DNA of 64,000 nucleotides from an uncultured Pseudomonas sp. (GTDB lineage Bacteria; Pseudomonadota; Gammaproteobacteria; Pseudomonadales; Pseudomonadaceae): NCBI GenBank assembly GCA_943912755.1, contig CALTWF010000013.1, positions 11,073 to 75,072 of the forward strand, read 5' to 3'. Shown piece by piece: positions 17,008 to 26,300 of this stretch (position 1 is its first letter; each line of letters starts with the position of its first letter). The notes under the pieces were generated by a model. It saw only the letters and a program-made list of their open reading frames with translations, ran no database searches and was not told where the DNA came from. The position numbers and the translations under genes were made by a program.

Positions 17008-18378
17008 ATGAAAACAACAAGAAGCGCCGTCATGCTCGCGGTCGCCCTGGGGGCCAGCGGCCTGGCCCTGGCCGCCGTTTCCCCGGAACAGGCCGCGCGC
17101 CTGGGCAAGGACCTGAACTGCGTCGGCGGCGAGGTCGCCGGCAATGCCGAGGGCACCATCCCGCCCTACACCGGCAAGTACCTGGGTGAAGTCCCTGGCT
17201 GGAAGCATGTGAAGTTTTCCGGCGACCAGCCGGTGGACCCCTATGCCGACGAGAAACCGATCCTGGTCATCACCGCGGCCAACATGAGCCAATACGAGGC
17301 GCACCTGACCGAAGGCCAGAAGGCCCTGCTGAAGAAATACCCGACCAGCTACAAGATGAACATCTACCCCGGCCACCGCGACTTCCGCTATCCGGACTAC
17401 GTGTGCAAGCGGGTGATGTCCAATGCCCTCAACGCCAGGCTGGTGAACGATGGCCTGGGCATCGAGGGACTCGGCCAGGTGCCGTTTCCGATTCCGCAGA
17501 ACGGCATGGAGGTGCTGTGGAACCACCAGTTGCCGGCCCGGGCCTGGACCGAGGAAAAGATTTCCGACCTTGCCTCGGTGCTGCCCAACGGCAGCATCGG
17601 CTGGGGCCGCGCCCATGCGCGCAACCTGTCCCAGGCCAACTCGCCGACGGTGGAGCCGAACACCGCCGACGGGGTCCAGGCCATGAGCTACAACACCACC
17701 CTCAAGCCGGCGCGGGACAACGGCGTGATCAGCATCGCCCACGAGCCCTACAACTTCGTCACCTCGTCGCGCCAGGCCTGGTCCTATAGCCCCTCGACCC
17801 GCCGCGTGCGGCAGATGCCCGGCTACGGCTACGACCAGCCGATGATCGGCACCAACGGCACCATGACCGTCGACGAGGACCGCCTGTTCAACGGCGCGCC
17901 GGAGCGCTACACCTGGAAGCTGCTGGGCAAGCGCGAGATCTACAGCCCGGCCAATGCTTTCCGCGCCAACTCCGCCGCCTACAAGTACAGCGACATCCTC
18001 ACGCCCAACCACCCCAACCCGGAGGTCATGCGCTATGAGCTGCGCCGGGTGTGGGTGGTGGAGGCCGATCTCAAGGAAGGCTTCCGGCATGTCTATGGCA
18101 AGCGCGTGCTGTTCATCGACGAGGACACCTGGAACGCGGTGATGGCCGACAACTACGATGCCCGCGGGCAGTTGTGGAAGCACGCCATGATCAACTACTA
18201 CTACCACCCGGACATGAGCGGCTGGCAGGCCGGCTCGCAGTTCTTCATGGACCTCAATTCCGGGCAGTACACCGGCTATGGCATGACCAACGAAGCGAAG
18301 AAAGGGCCGATCCTCAACGAAGGCAAATACAGCCCGGACATGTACACCGCCGATGCGGCACGGGCGGTGGGGCGCTAA
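17008..18378 (+). CDS. DUF1329-family exported protein
   Basis: This 456-residue protein has a signal peptide (MKTTRSAVMLAVALGASG, cut near LALA), an AGGAGG ribosome-binding site, and the long DUF1329 body with YPGHRDFRYPDYVC and RQMPGYGYDQP. DUF1329 proteins have a LolB-like outer-membrane or periplasmic fold. They usually occur with DUF1302 proteins, an MMPL/RND transporter and a LuxR regulator in clusters for hydrophobic substrates such as steroids. The RND and LuxR genes here lie about 40 kb away (57926 and 60509). A role in moving hydrophobic substrate across the envelope is inference. Confidence 0.88.
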   Translation: MKTTRSAVMLAVALGASGLALAAVSPEQAARLGKDLNCVGGEVAGNAEGTIPPYTGKYLGEVPGWKHVKFSGDQPVDPYADEKPILVITAANMSQYEAHLTEGQKALLKKYPTSYKMNIYPGHRDFRYPDYVCKRVMSNALNARLVNDGLGIEGLGQVPFPIPQNGMEVLWNHQLPARAWTEEKISDLASVLPNGSIGWGRAHARNLSQANSPTVEPNTADGVQAMSYNTTLKPARDNGVISIAHEPYNFVTSSRQAWSYSPSTRRVRQMPGYGYDQPMIGTNGTMTVDEDRLFNGAPERYTWKLLGKREIYSPANAFRANSAAYKYSDILTPNHPNPEVMRYELRRVWVVEADLKEGFRHVYGKRVLFIDEDTWNAVMADNYDARGQLWKHAMINYYYHPDMSGWQAGSQFFMDLNSGQYTGYGMTNEAKKGPILNEGKYSPDMYTADAARAVGR

Positions 18379-18405
18379 GCGCTGCCGGTCGTGCTGCTCC
18401 TCCAC

Positions 18406-18434
18406 AACCCCGGTGCCTGTCACCGGGGTTTTTG
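18406..18434 (+). terminator. rho-independent terminator after DUF1329 gene
   Basis: A perfect 10-base stem (AACCCCGGTG / CACCGGGGTT) with a 5-base loop is followed by Ts, 28 bases after the stop codon. Confidence 0.88.
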
Positions 18435-18630
18435 CGTGGGCCGGCTCTGGCTCACAGTCCACAGGGACATTGCTTGTAAAAATAATCACCTGTACCGCCC
18501 GCGACCTGCGAAGGCAGGATGCGTGCCCCTTTCAAGGGAGACGAAGGCGCAGGAGGCAATCTGTGCCATTGACATATGCCCGCTGCCTCTTCTTTGCGGA
18601 GCAGTCAAAAAGGACAACGCAAGGACCTCC

Positions 18631-19296
18631 ATGAGCTGGATCAAACGCATGCTCGGTCTGCAGGCACCATTGCCGGCGGCCGGCAACAGCACTCGCTTGC
18701 ACAGTGCGCAACCGCCCCTGGGCCTGGCCCCGCAGCGCCTGCTGTGCCTGAACAAGCACCTTTCCCTGCTACTCACCGATAACTCGACCCTGATCCCGCC
18801 CGGCGACGAAAAAATCTGGGCCAACGGCAGCATCGACCTCGGCCAGGGCATGCGCCTGGAGCGCTTCTACCTCGACGACGAGGACTATTTCCTCCAGGTG
18901 CTGACGCACGGCAACGCCGCCAAGGACATCGAAGACATCATCCTGTTCGGCTACCACCAGGTCATCCCGATCAGCAGCCGCGACGAACTGTTGCGCCTGA
19001 CCGGCGCGCAATCGCCGGTCGGCCTGCCGACCTTCGTGCTCGACGGCATCGAGTACCAGCGCCAGTGGGGCTCGGAAGAGGGGCAGACCGAGCTGGTACC
19101 GATGCAGGAGCGGGTGCGCAACCCGGAAAGCACTTACCAGGTCGGCCACCACAGCATGCTCTACGCCCGTGACCTCGACCTGCTGGACCGCCGGGAGTTC
19201 CTGCTGTTCTCCGTCGAGGAGGACGAGAAGGGCAACGTCACGCTGTCCACCGCCATCGGCATCACCCTGCAACTCACCGATATCACTGTTATCTGA
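18631..19296 (+). CDS. yjfK: DUF2491-family protein, YjfK-like
   Basis: This 221-residue soluble protein has no signal peptide or membrane span. It starts at an ATG with AAGGA upstream and heads a four-gene operon equivalent to yjfK-yjfL-yjfM-yjfC of E. coli. The molecular function is not established. The operon's other products (small membrane protein, lipoprotein, ATP-grasp ligase) point to an envelope role. About 200 bases between the preceding terminator and this start hold the promoter. Confidence 0.85.
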   Translation: MSWIKRMLGLQAPLPAAGNSTRLHSAQPPLGLAPQRLLCLNKHLSLLLTDNSTLIPPGDEKIWANGSIDLGQGMRLERFYLDDEDYFLQVLTHGNAAKDIEDIILFGYHQVIPISSRDELLRLTGAQSPVGLPTFVLDGIEYQRQWGSEEGQTELVPMQERVRNPESTYQVGHHSMLYARDLDLLDRREFLLFSVEEDEKGNVTLSTAIGITLQLTDITVI

Positions 19297-19306
19297 AGGA
19301 AACACC

Positions 19307-19732
19307 ATGCTTGAAGCACTCCAGGACTCGCTCAACGCGACCGCCGTCATCGGTTTCGTCGTCTGCATCGTTGTCGCCCTAGCCCTGTTCGCCCTGTTCC
19401 AGTTCCTCTACACCCGGATCACCCCGCACCGCGAATTCGACGAGATCCGCCGCAACAACCCGGCGGCGGCCATCGCCCTGGGTGGCTCGCTGATCGGCTT
19501 CGCCCTGCCAGCGAGCAACATCATTGCCTACAGCGTCAGCGTGGTGGATGCGGTGGTCTGGGTACTGATCGCCGCGCTCGTGCAACTGCTGGCCTTCCTC
19601 GGTACCAACCTGGTGCTCAGGGGCCTGTCGCAACGCATCGTCGACCGCGAGCTGGGCGCGGCCATCTATGCCGCCGCCGTGGCCATCAGCGTCGGCCTGC
19701 TCAACTCGGCCTGCATGACCCCGTCGGTCTGA
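19307..19732 (+). CDS. yjfL: DUF350-family inner-membrane protein, YjfL-like
   Basis: This 141-residue protein has four predicted membrane helices, roughly at residues 12-33, 53-75, 82-104 and 118-137, as in DUF350 proteins. It starts 10 bases after the DUF2491 gene with AAGGAAA upstream. Function is unknown; genomic association with the glutathionylspermidine synthase-like gene is conserved. Confidence 0.87.
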   Translation: MLEALQDSLNATAVIGFVVCIVVALALFALFQFLYTRITPHREFDEIRRNNPAAAIALGGSLIGFALPASNIIAYSVSVVDAVVWVLIAALVQLLAFLGTNLVLRGLSQRIVDRELGAAIYAAAVAISVGLLNSACMTPSV

Positions 19733-19748
19733 GCGCAAGGAGAACGCC

Positions 19749-20525
19749 ATGAGACCCCGTAGTTCCAAGCTCCTGCTGCTCGGCGCCGTGCCCCTGGCCA
19801 TCAGCGGTTGCAGCGATTCTGAGCAGCATGTCACCTACACCGTGCAGCACAACTTCAAGGGCGTGCCAGCCTGTGCCGCGGCGAGGGTCCCGGTGGACCT
19901 GTGTTCCGAAGCCTATTTCCAGGCCATGATCGATCACCATCGCGTTGCCCCGATCTACGACGACCAGGCCGCGTGCGATGCCGATTTCGTCGAGGGTTAC
20001 TGCCAGCTCACGTCCGATGGCAAGTACATGCCGAGCATGGCCGGTTTCGAACTGGCCACGTCCGGTGAACTGCCCAGGTCCCAGTTCGAGCAGGCCGAGC
20101 TGCACGCCCAGCAGCATGCGGCGCGTTTCGGCGGGACCGAGAGGGTGGCCACCGGGATCCTGGCCGGCGTGCTGATCGGCAACGCCATGAGCAGCCGCAG
20201 CGCGCCGCGCTACCGCTCGCGGCCGATCTACCAGAACCGCGATTCCCGTGGCATCTACCAGGCCTCGACGCTGGCCCGGCAGATCGAGCAGGGCAAGACC
20301 TTCAGTCGCGCGATCCAGCCGCCGCGCAACCAGGAGCGCGATGAGCAGACCAGTGGCTCGGGCGGCTACGGTTCTGGAGGTTCGTCGCGTTCGGGTAGTG
20401 CTTCGACCTTCCGCTCGGGAACCAACGGCTCCAGCATCAGCTCCAGCCTGTCCCGCGGCGGCTTCGGCCAGCAGGCCACGGCGCGCAGCGGCTGGGGCGG
20501 CAAGAGCTCCGGCGTCGGCGGCTGA
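19749..20525 (+). CDS. yjfM: DUF1190-family lipoprotein, YjfM/YgiB-like
   Basis: This 258-residue protein begins with a lipoprotein signal (LAISGC lipobox, Cys at about 21) and carries several further cysteines (PACAAARVPVDLC, AACDADF, GYCQL). It ends in a glycine/serine-rich, low-complexity tail rich in SGSGGYGSGG-like runs. YgiB/YjfM proteins have this layout and accompany the YgiC/YjfC ATP-grasp proteins. It probably sits in the cell envelope. AAGGAGAACGCC precedes the ATG. Confidence 0.86.
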   Translation: MRPRSSKLLLLGAVPLAISGCSDSEQHVTYTVQHNFKGVPACAAARVPVDLCSEAYFQAMIDHHRVAPIYDDQAACDADFVEGYCQLTSDGKYMPSMAGFELATSGELPRSQFEQAELHAQQHAARFGGTERVATGILAGVLIGNAMSSRSAPRYRSRPIYQNRDSRGIYQASTLARQIEQGKTFSRAIQPPRNQERDEQTSGSGGYGSGGSSRSGSASTFRSGTNGSSISSSLSRGGFGQQATARSGWGGKSSGVGG

Positions 20526-20537
20526 GGGCCGGATGCA

Positions 20538-21692
20538 ATGAAAAAGATCAGCATCGAGGAACGTCCGCACTGGCAGCGCATCGTCGAAAGCCAGGGTTTC
20601 GATTTCCACACCATCGACGGTGAGCGCTACTGGGACGAGCGGGGCTACTACCAGTTCAGCGAGGCGCAGATCAGCCGCGACCTCGAAGCACCGACCGCGG
20701 AAATCCACCAGCTGTGCCTGGACATGGTGGAGCGGGTGGTCGCCAGCGAGGAACTGCTGACCCGCCTGGCGATTCCGGCGGCGTTCTTCGATCTGGTCCG
20801 TGACTCGTGGCGCCAGGGCCATCCGCATCTGTACGGGCGCTTCGACTTCATCTACGACGGCACTGGCCCGGCCAAGTGCATCGAAGCCAACTACGACACC
20901 CCCACCAGCCTGCTGGAGGCCGGGTCGGCGCAACTGCTCTGGCTGGAAAGCGGCATCGCTGCCGGCCTCCTGCCGGCACATGCGAGCCAGTTCAACACCA
21001 TCGCCGAGGACCTGGTGCAGGCGTTTTCCGCCTTTCCCGCCGATGCGCCGTTTCATTTCTCGGCTATGTCCGGGTCGCGGGAAGACCGGGGCACCACCGA
21101 CTTCCTGCGGCGCATGGCCGCCCATGCCGGGATCGATACACGGCACATCGATATCGAGGATATCGGCCTGCAGAACGGGCGCTTCGTCGACCTGGACGGC
21201 CAGTGGATCCAGCGCCTGTTCAAGCTGCATGCCTGGGAGCACATCTTCCACGAACCCTTCGGCAAGGCGGTGCCCGGCTGCGATACCCAGTTCGTCGAGC
21301 CGGCATGGAAGTCGATCATCAGCAACAAGGGCGTGCTGGCCCTGCTCTGGGAGTACAACCAGGGCCACCCGAACCTGCTGCCGACCTATCTCGACCGCGC
21401 GCCGCAACAGCCGGTGGCGCCGGGCTGGGTACGCAAGCCGTACTTCTCCCGCGAGGGCGCCAATATCGCCCTGCGCACCCGCGACGGCCAGTTGCTCGAA
21501 GAAGACGGGCCCTATACCGACGCGCCGTACATCCTCCAGGAGTTGGCGCCGCTGCCACGCTTTGGCGACAGCTACACCCTGGTCGGCTCCTGGGTGATTG
21601 GCGACCTGGCCTCGGGCATCGGCATTCGCGAGGACGACAGCCTGATCACCAAGGACACCAGCCGCTTTCTGCCCCACGTCGTCCTCGATTGA
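20538..21692 (+). CDS. yjfC: glutathionylspermidine synthase-family ATP-grasp protein, YjfC/YgiC-like
   Basis: This 384-residue protein has the C-terminal synthetase fold of glutathionylspermidine synthase, with family segments RFDFIYDG, EANYDTPTSL, EPAWKSIISNKG and RKPYFSREGANI. It lacks the N-terminal amidase of the bifunctional enzyme, so it is the YgiC/YjfC-type stand-alone ligase, which in E. coli does not make glutathionylspermidine. An amide-ligase activity on an unknown peptide is the family expectation. It is the last gene of the yjf-like operon. Confidence 0.88.
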   Translation: MKKISIEERPHWQRIVESQGFDFHTIDGERYWDERGYYQFSEAQISRDLEAPTAEIHQLCLDMVERVVASEELLTRLAIPAAFFDLVRDSWRQGHPHLYGRFDFIYDGTGPAKCIEANYDTPTSLLEAGSAQLLWLESGIAAGLLPAHASQFNTIAEDLVQAFSAFPADAPFHFSAMSGSREDRGTTDFLRRMAAHAGIDTRHIDIEDIGLQNGRFVDLDGQWIQRLFKLHAWEHIFHEPFGKAVPGCDTQFVEPAWKSIISNKGVLALLWEYNQGHPNLLPTYLDRAPQQPVAPGWVRKPYFSREGANIALRTRDGQLLEEDGPYTDAPYILQELAPLPRFGDSYTLVGSWVIGDLASGIGIREDDSLITKDTSRFLPHVVLD

Positions 21693-21772
21693 GACACAAC
21701 CTGCCGTTGGCGCTTGTCGCTATGCGCCGGCCCCTCTAGGATCGGTGCTTTCGCCATCACGAGGGCAAACTG

Positions 21773-22867
21773 TTGGACTCATTGACCCAGGCGGTTCTGG
21801 GCGGCGCCATCCAGGGGGCGCTGCTGGGCAAGGTACAAGGCCGTCGTTCATTGCTGTACGGGGCCGCGTTGGCGACCTTGCCGGATCTGGACGTGATGAT
21901 CCGCTACGCCGACCCGGTGTCGTCCATGACCTATCACCGGGGTTTCTCCCATTCCCTGTTCGTCCTCAGCGGCCTTGCCCTGCTGCTGACCTGGCTGACC
22001 CTGCTGGTGGTGCGCCGGCGCCGGCCCGACGCCGGCTACAGTGGCCCGCGACTGTTCCTGACGCTATGGCTGGTGCTGATCACCCATCCGTTGCTGGATG
22101 CCTTCACCGTCTACGGCACCCAGCTGTTCTGGCCGCTGCAACCTGTCCCGCAGAGCTGGGCAGCGGTGTTCATCATCGATCCGCTGTACACCGTGCCGCT
22201 GTTGCTGGGTGTGCTCTACGCCGCGTTCAAGGGTTTCGCCGGGCGGGCAACGCTGCTGCTGGGCGGTTTGCTGCTGGCGAGCACCGCGTACCTGGGTTTC
22301 GGCCTGCTCTCGAAGAATCTTGCCGAACAGCGTTTCCATGCCGCGTTGCGCGCGCAGCAGATCGACGTGACGCAACTGCGCGCGGTGCCCATGCCGTTCA
22401 ACACCCTGCTCTGGCGGGTGATCGCGAAAACCCCGGATGGTCACTACTACGAAGGCGTCAGCGGCCTGTTCGACGACGACCCGTCGGAATGGCTGCGCCA
22501 ACCGCTGAACCTGGATGCCGCCAAGGTGCTGGAAGGCTCGCCGCTGTACGAGCGCCTGCGCTGGTTCACCGGTGACTGGCTGCGCTACGACGTGGTTGGC
22601 GATGCGCTGGTGGTCACTGACCTGCGCATGGGCATTCCCGGCAACTACACCTTCCGTTTCCGCATGGCCGGCTGTGACGGGCAGGGGCGCTGGCAGGCGG
22701 AGATGCCGGCTCGCTGGCCGGGCACCGGGGTGGACTCGATGCGCGATAGCGAGGCGCTGACGCTGATCATGACGCGGATATTCCAGCAACGGCCGGGGTT
22801 GCCGCTGGAGGCATGGAGTACTCGCTACCTGGGCAGCGACGCTACTGCGGGTGGCTGTGCTGACTGA
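21773..22867 (+). CDS. YdjM/YbcI-family membrane-bound metal-dependent hydrolase
   Basis: This 364-residue protein has the DUF457-type metal motif LPDLDV, then YHRGFSHS and a later HPLLDAF, inside a set of four or five membrane spans. A soluble C-terminal domain follows from about residue 190. Translation is assigned to a TTG at 21773, because the family N-terminus MDSLTQAVLGG begins there and GAGGG lies 7 bases upstream with no in-frame ATG nearby. The natural substrate is unknown. Confidence 0.86.
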   Translation: MDSLTQAVLGGAIQGALLGKVQGRRSLLYGAALATLPDLDVMIRYADPVSSMTYHRGFSHSLFVLSGLALLLTWLTLLVVRRRRPDAGYSGPRLFLTLWLVLITHPLLDAFTVYGTQLFWPLQPVPQSWAAVFIIDPLYTVPLLLGVLYAAFKGFAGRATLLLGGLLLASTAYLGFGLLSKNLAEQRFHAALRAQQIDVTQLRAVPMPFNTLLWRVIAKTPDGHYYEGVSGLFDDDPSEWLRQPLNLDAAKVLEGSPLYERLRWFTGDWLRYDVVGDALVVTDLRMGIPGNYTFRFRMAGCDGQGRWQAEMPARWPGTGVDSMRDSEALTLIMTRIFQQRPGLPLEAWSTRYLGSDATAGGCAD

Positions 22868-23349
22868 GCATGGGGCGCCTGCCAGGAAATCGCATCGAGG
22901 CTGACAGGTGCATGCCGATAGATTTTCAGCGTCCTCCAGATCGAGCGCCGCGCGGGCGGCGCTCGATTTCATGAACGCTGCAAGAATCAAGGCAAGCGCA
23001 TGGCAGCCTTGATGCGATTTCCAGACAGGCGCCCATGCTGAAAAGGTCTGAAGATACCTATGCCGACCGAGCCGACCCCAACCAGACCGGGCCTCGCATT
23101 AGCGGGGCCTGTTTCACTCCGTCTGGCGGAGTTGATATTTCTGCCCGTTGTGTGTTGATGGCACGGGCTATTCAATCCATAGCCCCGCTAGCAGCCTTTG
23201 CCGATTCACGCACCTGATATTTTTGTCAGTTGTGCAGCCCGCTCCCGCTCACTACCGTAAAGCCCATCTCTCCCTTTCCTGTGGTTTCGCGTCGGCCCGA
23301 CGATGCCTCCCGCAACCGTCCTCCGATGCCCGTTCGAGGAACTTGCGCA
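22868..23349. other. 482-bp intergenic region before the giant RHS gene
   Basis: Besides the palindromic element, this gap has a second hairpin at 23089-23110 (GGCCTCGC, loop, GCGGGGCC, then GTTTC), which could end transcription from the left. The remaining 240 bases are expected to hold the promoter of the giant gene. I see no clear operator in them. Confidence 0.5.
22869..23038. repeat. about 170-bp palindromic element (imperfect inverted repeat)
   Basis: The outer arms of about 35 bases (22869-22903 and 23004-23038, each with GAAATCGCATC and its complement) match with about four differences. The inside continues to pair (CAGCGT/ACGCTG) and ends in a perfect 12-base hairpin (22940-22951 with 22956-22967). 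The whole unit can fold as one long cruciform or RNA hairpin. It looks like a miniature mobile element or a structured transcript end rather than a REP. Confidence 0.7.
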
Positions 23350-26300
23350 ATGGCTAACACCTGGATAGAGCTGGGCGACGTCTGGTCGGGCCGTGATTTG
23401 GTCGAAGGTGAACGGGTCACGGTGAGCGTGTTCGACGCGTCATCGCAGACCCTGACGGAGCAAACCACCTTCGTGCCCACGGCCGGGCGCCTGGAGCAGA
23501 TGACCTGGGTGATGGACCTGTGCGAGCAGGTCAATGCCACGCTCAAGATGATCCGTGCCGGCGTTCAGGTGGGCGACAAGCTGGAGATCCAGGCCAGCGG
23601 TTATCTCAACAAGTTCTGGGGCATCACTGCCCGCGAGGTGAAGGTCGTCACCACGACGGCCCGCAGCCACAACTGGTCCACCGAAAAGCGGGTCAGCCTT
23701 GGCCTTGCCGAGGACGTCAAGGTCGGCTCCATCCTCCAGCTCAAGGTGCACAACACGAAGGGCCAGTTGCTGGAAACCGTCAGCTTCAAGTCCAGGCCCG
23801 GGCGCAGCACGCGCGGGCTGTGTACCAAGGATTTCGCCACCGAGATCAACAACACCAGCCTCTACGTGCGGGCCGGCACCAGGTCCGAACACCTGATCGA
23901 GCCCAACTGGGAGACAGACGATAGCTGGATCTGGATTCCGTACAACGCCGATTTCAAGGTGAGCTGGGCGCTCGACCAATCGAGTGGCTGGACGGAGCTG
24001 GACGAAGTCTGGTCGGGGCGCGACCTGGCCGAGGGCGAGCGGGTCACGGTGAGCGTGTTCGACAAGACGACCCAGGCCGTACTGGAGCAGACCACCTTCG
24101 TGGCCAAGGCCGGGCGCCTGGGCCAGATGACCTGGGTGATGGACCTGTGCGAGCAGGTCAATAGCCAACTGAAGCTGGTTCATGCCGCTGATGAAGACAA
24201 CGGCGAGTGGTTAATCCGCGATAGCGGTTACCGCAACAAATTCTGGAGCACCACCCCGCGTGACGTGCAGGTCATTACCACGACGGCACGCCAGGACAAC
24301 TGGCCCACCGCCAAGCGAGTGGAGCTCTGCGTCGCCGAGGATGTCCTGCCCGGTTCGACCCTCCAGCTCAAGGTGCACAACGCGAAGGACCAATTGCTTG
24401 AAACCGTCACCTTCAGGCCGACGCCCGGGCGCAGCACGCGGGGGCTGTGTACCAAGGATTTTGCCATCGCGATCAACAACACCAGCCTCTACGTGCGGGC
24501 CGGCTCCAGGTCCGAACACCTGATCGAACCCACTTGGGAAAGATGGGATAGCTGGATCTGGATTCCGTTCAACGCCGATTTCAAGGTGAGCTGGACGCTC
24601 GATCAATCGAGTGGCTGGACGGATCTGGGCGAAGTCTGGTCGGGGCGCGACCTGGCCGAGGGCGAGCGGGTCACGGTGAGCGTGTTCGACAAGGCTGCGC
24701 AGACCGTGCTGGAGCAGACCACCTTCGTGCCCAAGGCGGGTCGCCTGGAGCAAATGACCTGGGTGATGGACCTGTGCGAGCAGGTCAATGCCCAGCTCAA
24801 GCTGATCGCTGCCGGCGTCAAGACCGGCGACAAGCTGGAGACCCAGGCCAGCGGCTATCTCAACAAGTTCTGGGGCATTACCACGCGTGACGTGCAGGTC
24901 ATCACCACGGCGGCCCGCAGCAACAACTGGACCACCGACAAGCGGGTCTGCATCGACCTCAACGAGGACGTCAAGATCGGCTCGGTCCTCCAGCTCAAGG
25001 TGCACAACGCGAAGGGCCAGTTGCTGGAGACCGTCAGTTTCAAGTCCAGGCCCGACCGCAGCACGCTCGGGCTGTGCGCCAAGGATTTCGCCACCGAGAT
25101 CAACAACACCAGCCTCTACGTGCGGGCCGGCGTCAAGGACGGCAGCCGCATCGATCCCGGTTGGGAGAAAGCGCAGAACTGGATCTGGATTCCATTCAAC
25201 GCCGACTTCAAGGTGAGCTGGACGCTCGACCAGTCGAGCGCCTGGACGGAGCTGGGCGACGTCTGGTCGGGCCGCGACCTGGCCGAGGGCGAGCGGGTCA
25301 CCGTGAGCGTGTTCGACAAGGCGACGCAGACCGTGCTGGAACAGACCACCTTCGTGGCCAAGGCCGGGCGCCTGGGCCAGATGACCTGGGTGACGGACCT
25401 GTGCGAGCAGGTCAATGCCCAGCTCAAGCTGGTCTGTGCCGGTGTTCAACTGGCGGGTGAAAAGCTGGAAATCCAGAACAGTGGTTACCTCAACAAATAC
25501 TGGAGTGTCACCGCCCGTGACGTGCAGGTCATCACCACGACCGCCCGCGCCGAAAACTGGACCACCGACAAACGGGTGCAGATCGACCTCGGCGAAGACC
25601 TCAAGGTCGGCTCCATCCTCCAGCTCAAGGTGCACAACGCGAAAGGCCAGTTGCTGGAAACCGTCAGCTTCAAGTCCCGGCCCGGCCGCAGCAGTATCGG
25701 CCTGTGCGCCAAGGATTTCGCCATCGAGATCAACAACACCAGCCTGTACGTGCGGGCTGGCCAGAAGTCCGCACAGCTGATCGAGCCCATGTGGGAGCAT
25801 GGTTATAACTGGATCTGGATTCCGTTCAACGCCGATTTCAAGGTGAGCTGGTCGATCGACCAGTCAAGCGCCTGGACCGAGCTGGGCGAAGTCTGGTCGG
25901 GCCGCGACCTGGCCGAGGGCGAGCGGATCACGGTAAGTGTGTTCGACAAGGCGACGCAGACCGTGCTGGAACAGATCAACTTCGTGCCCAAGGCCGGTCG
26001 CCTGGGCCAGATGGCCTGGGTGACGGACCTGTGCGAGCAGGTCAATGCCGAGGCGAAGCTGATTCGTACCGGTGATGCCGAAAATGGCGAGTGGGTGATC
26101 CGCGAGAGCGGTTATCGAAACAAATTCTGGGGTGTCACCCAGCGTGATGTGCAGGTCGTCACCACCACGGCACGTACCAACAACTGGACCACCGACAAGC
26201 GAGTGAATATCGACCTCCCCGAGAAGGTCCTGGCGCGGGCCACCCTGCACATGAAGGTGCACAACGGCAAGGGCGAGCTACTGGAGGCCCTAAGCTTCAA

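Noticed and set aside
23101..23349. Possible attachment site or integrase scar before the giant gene
   Set aside because: No tRNA, integrase or matching direct repeat was seen on either side of the gene.
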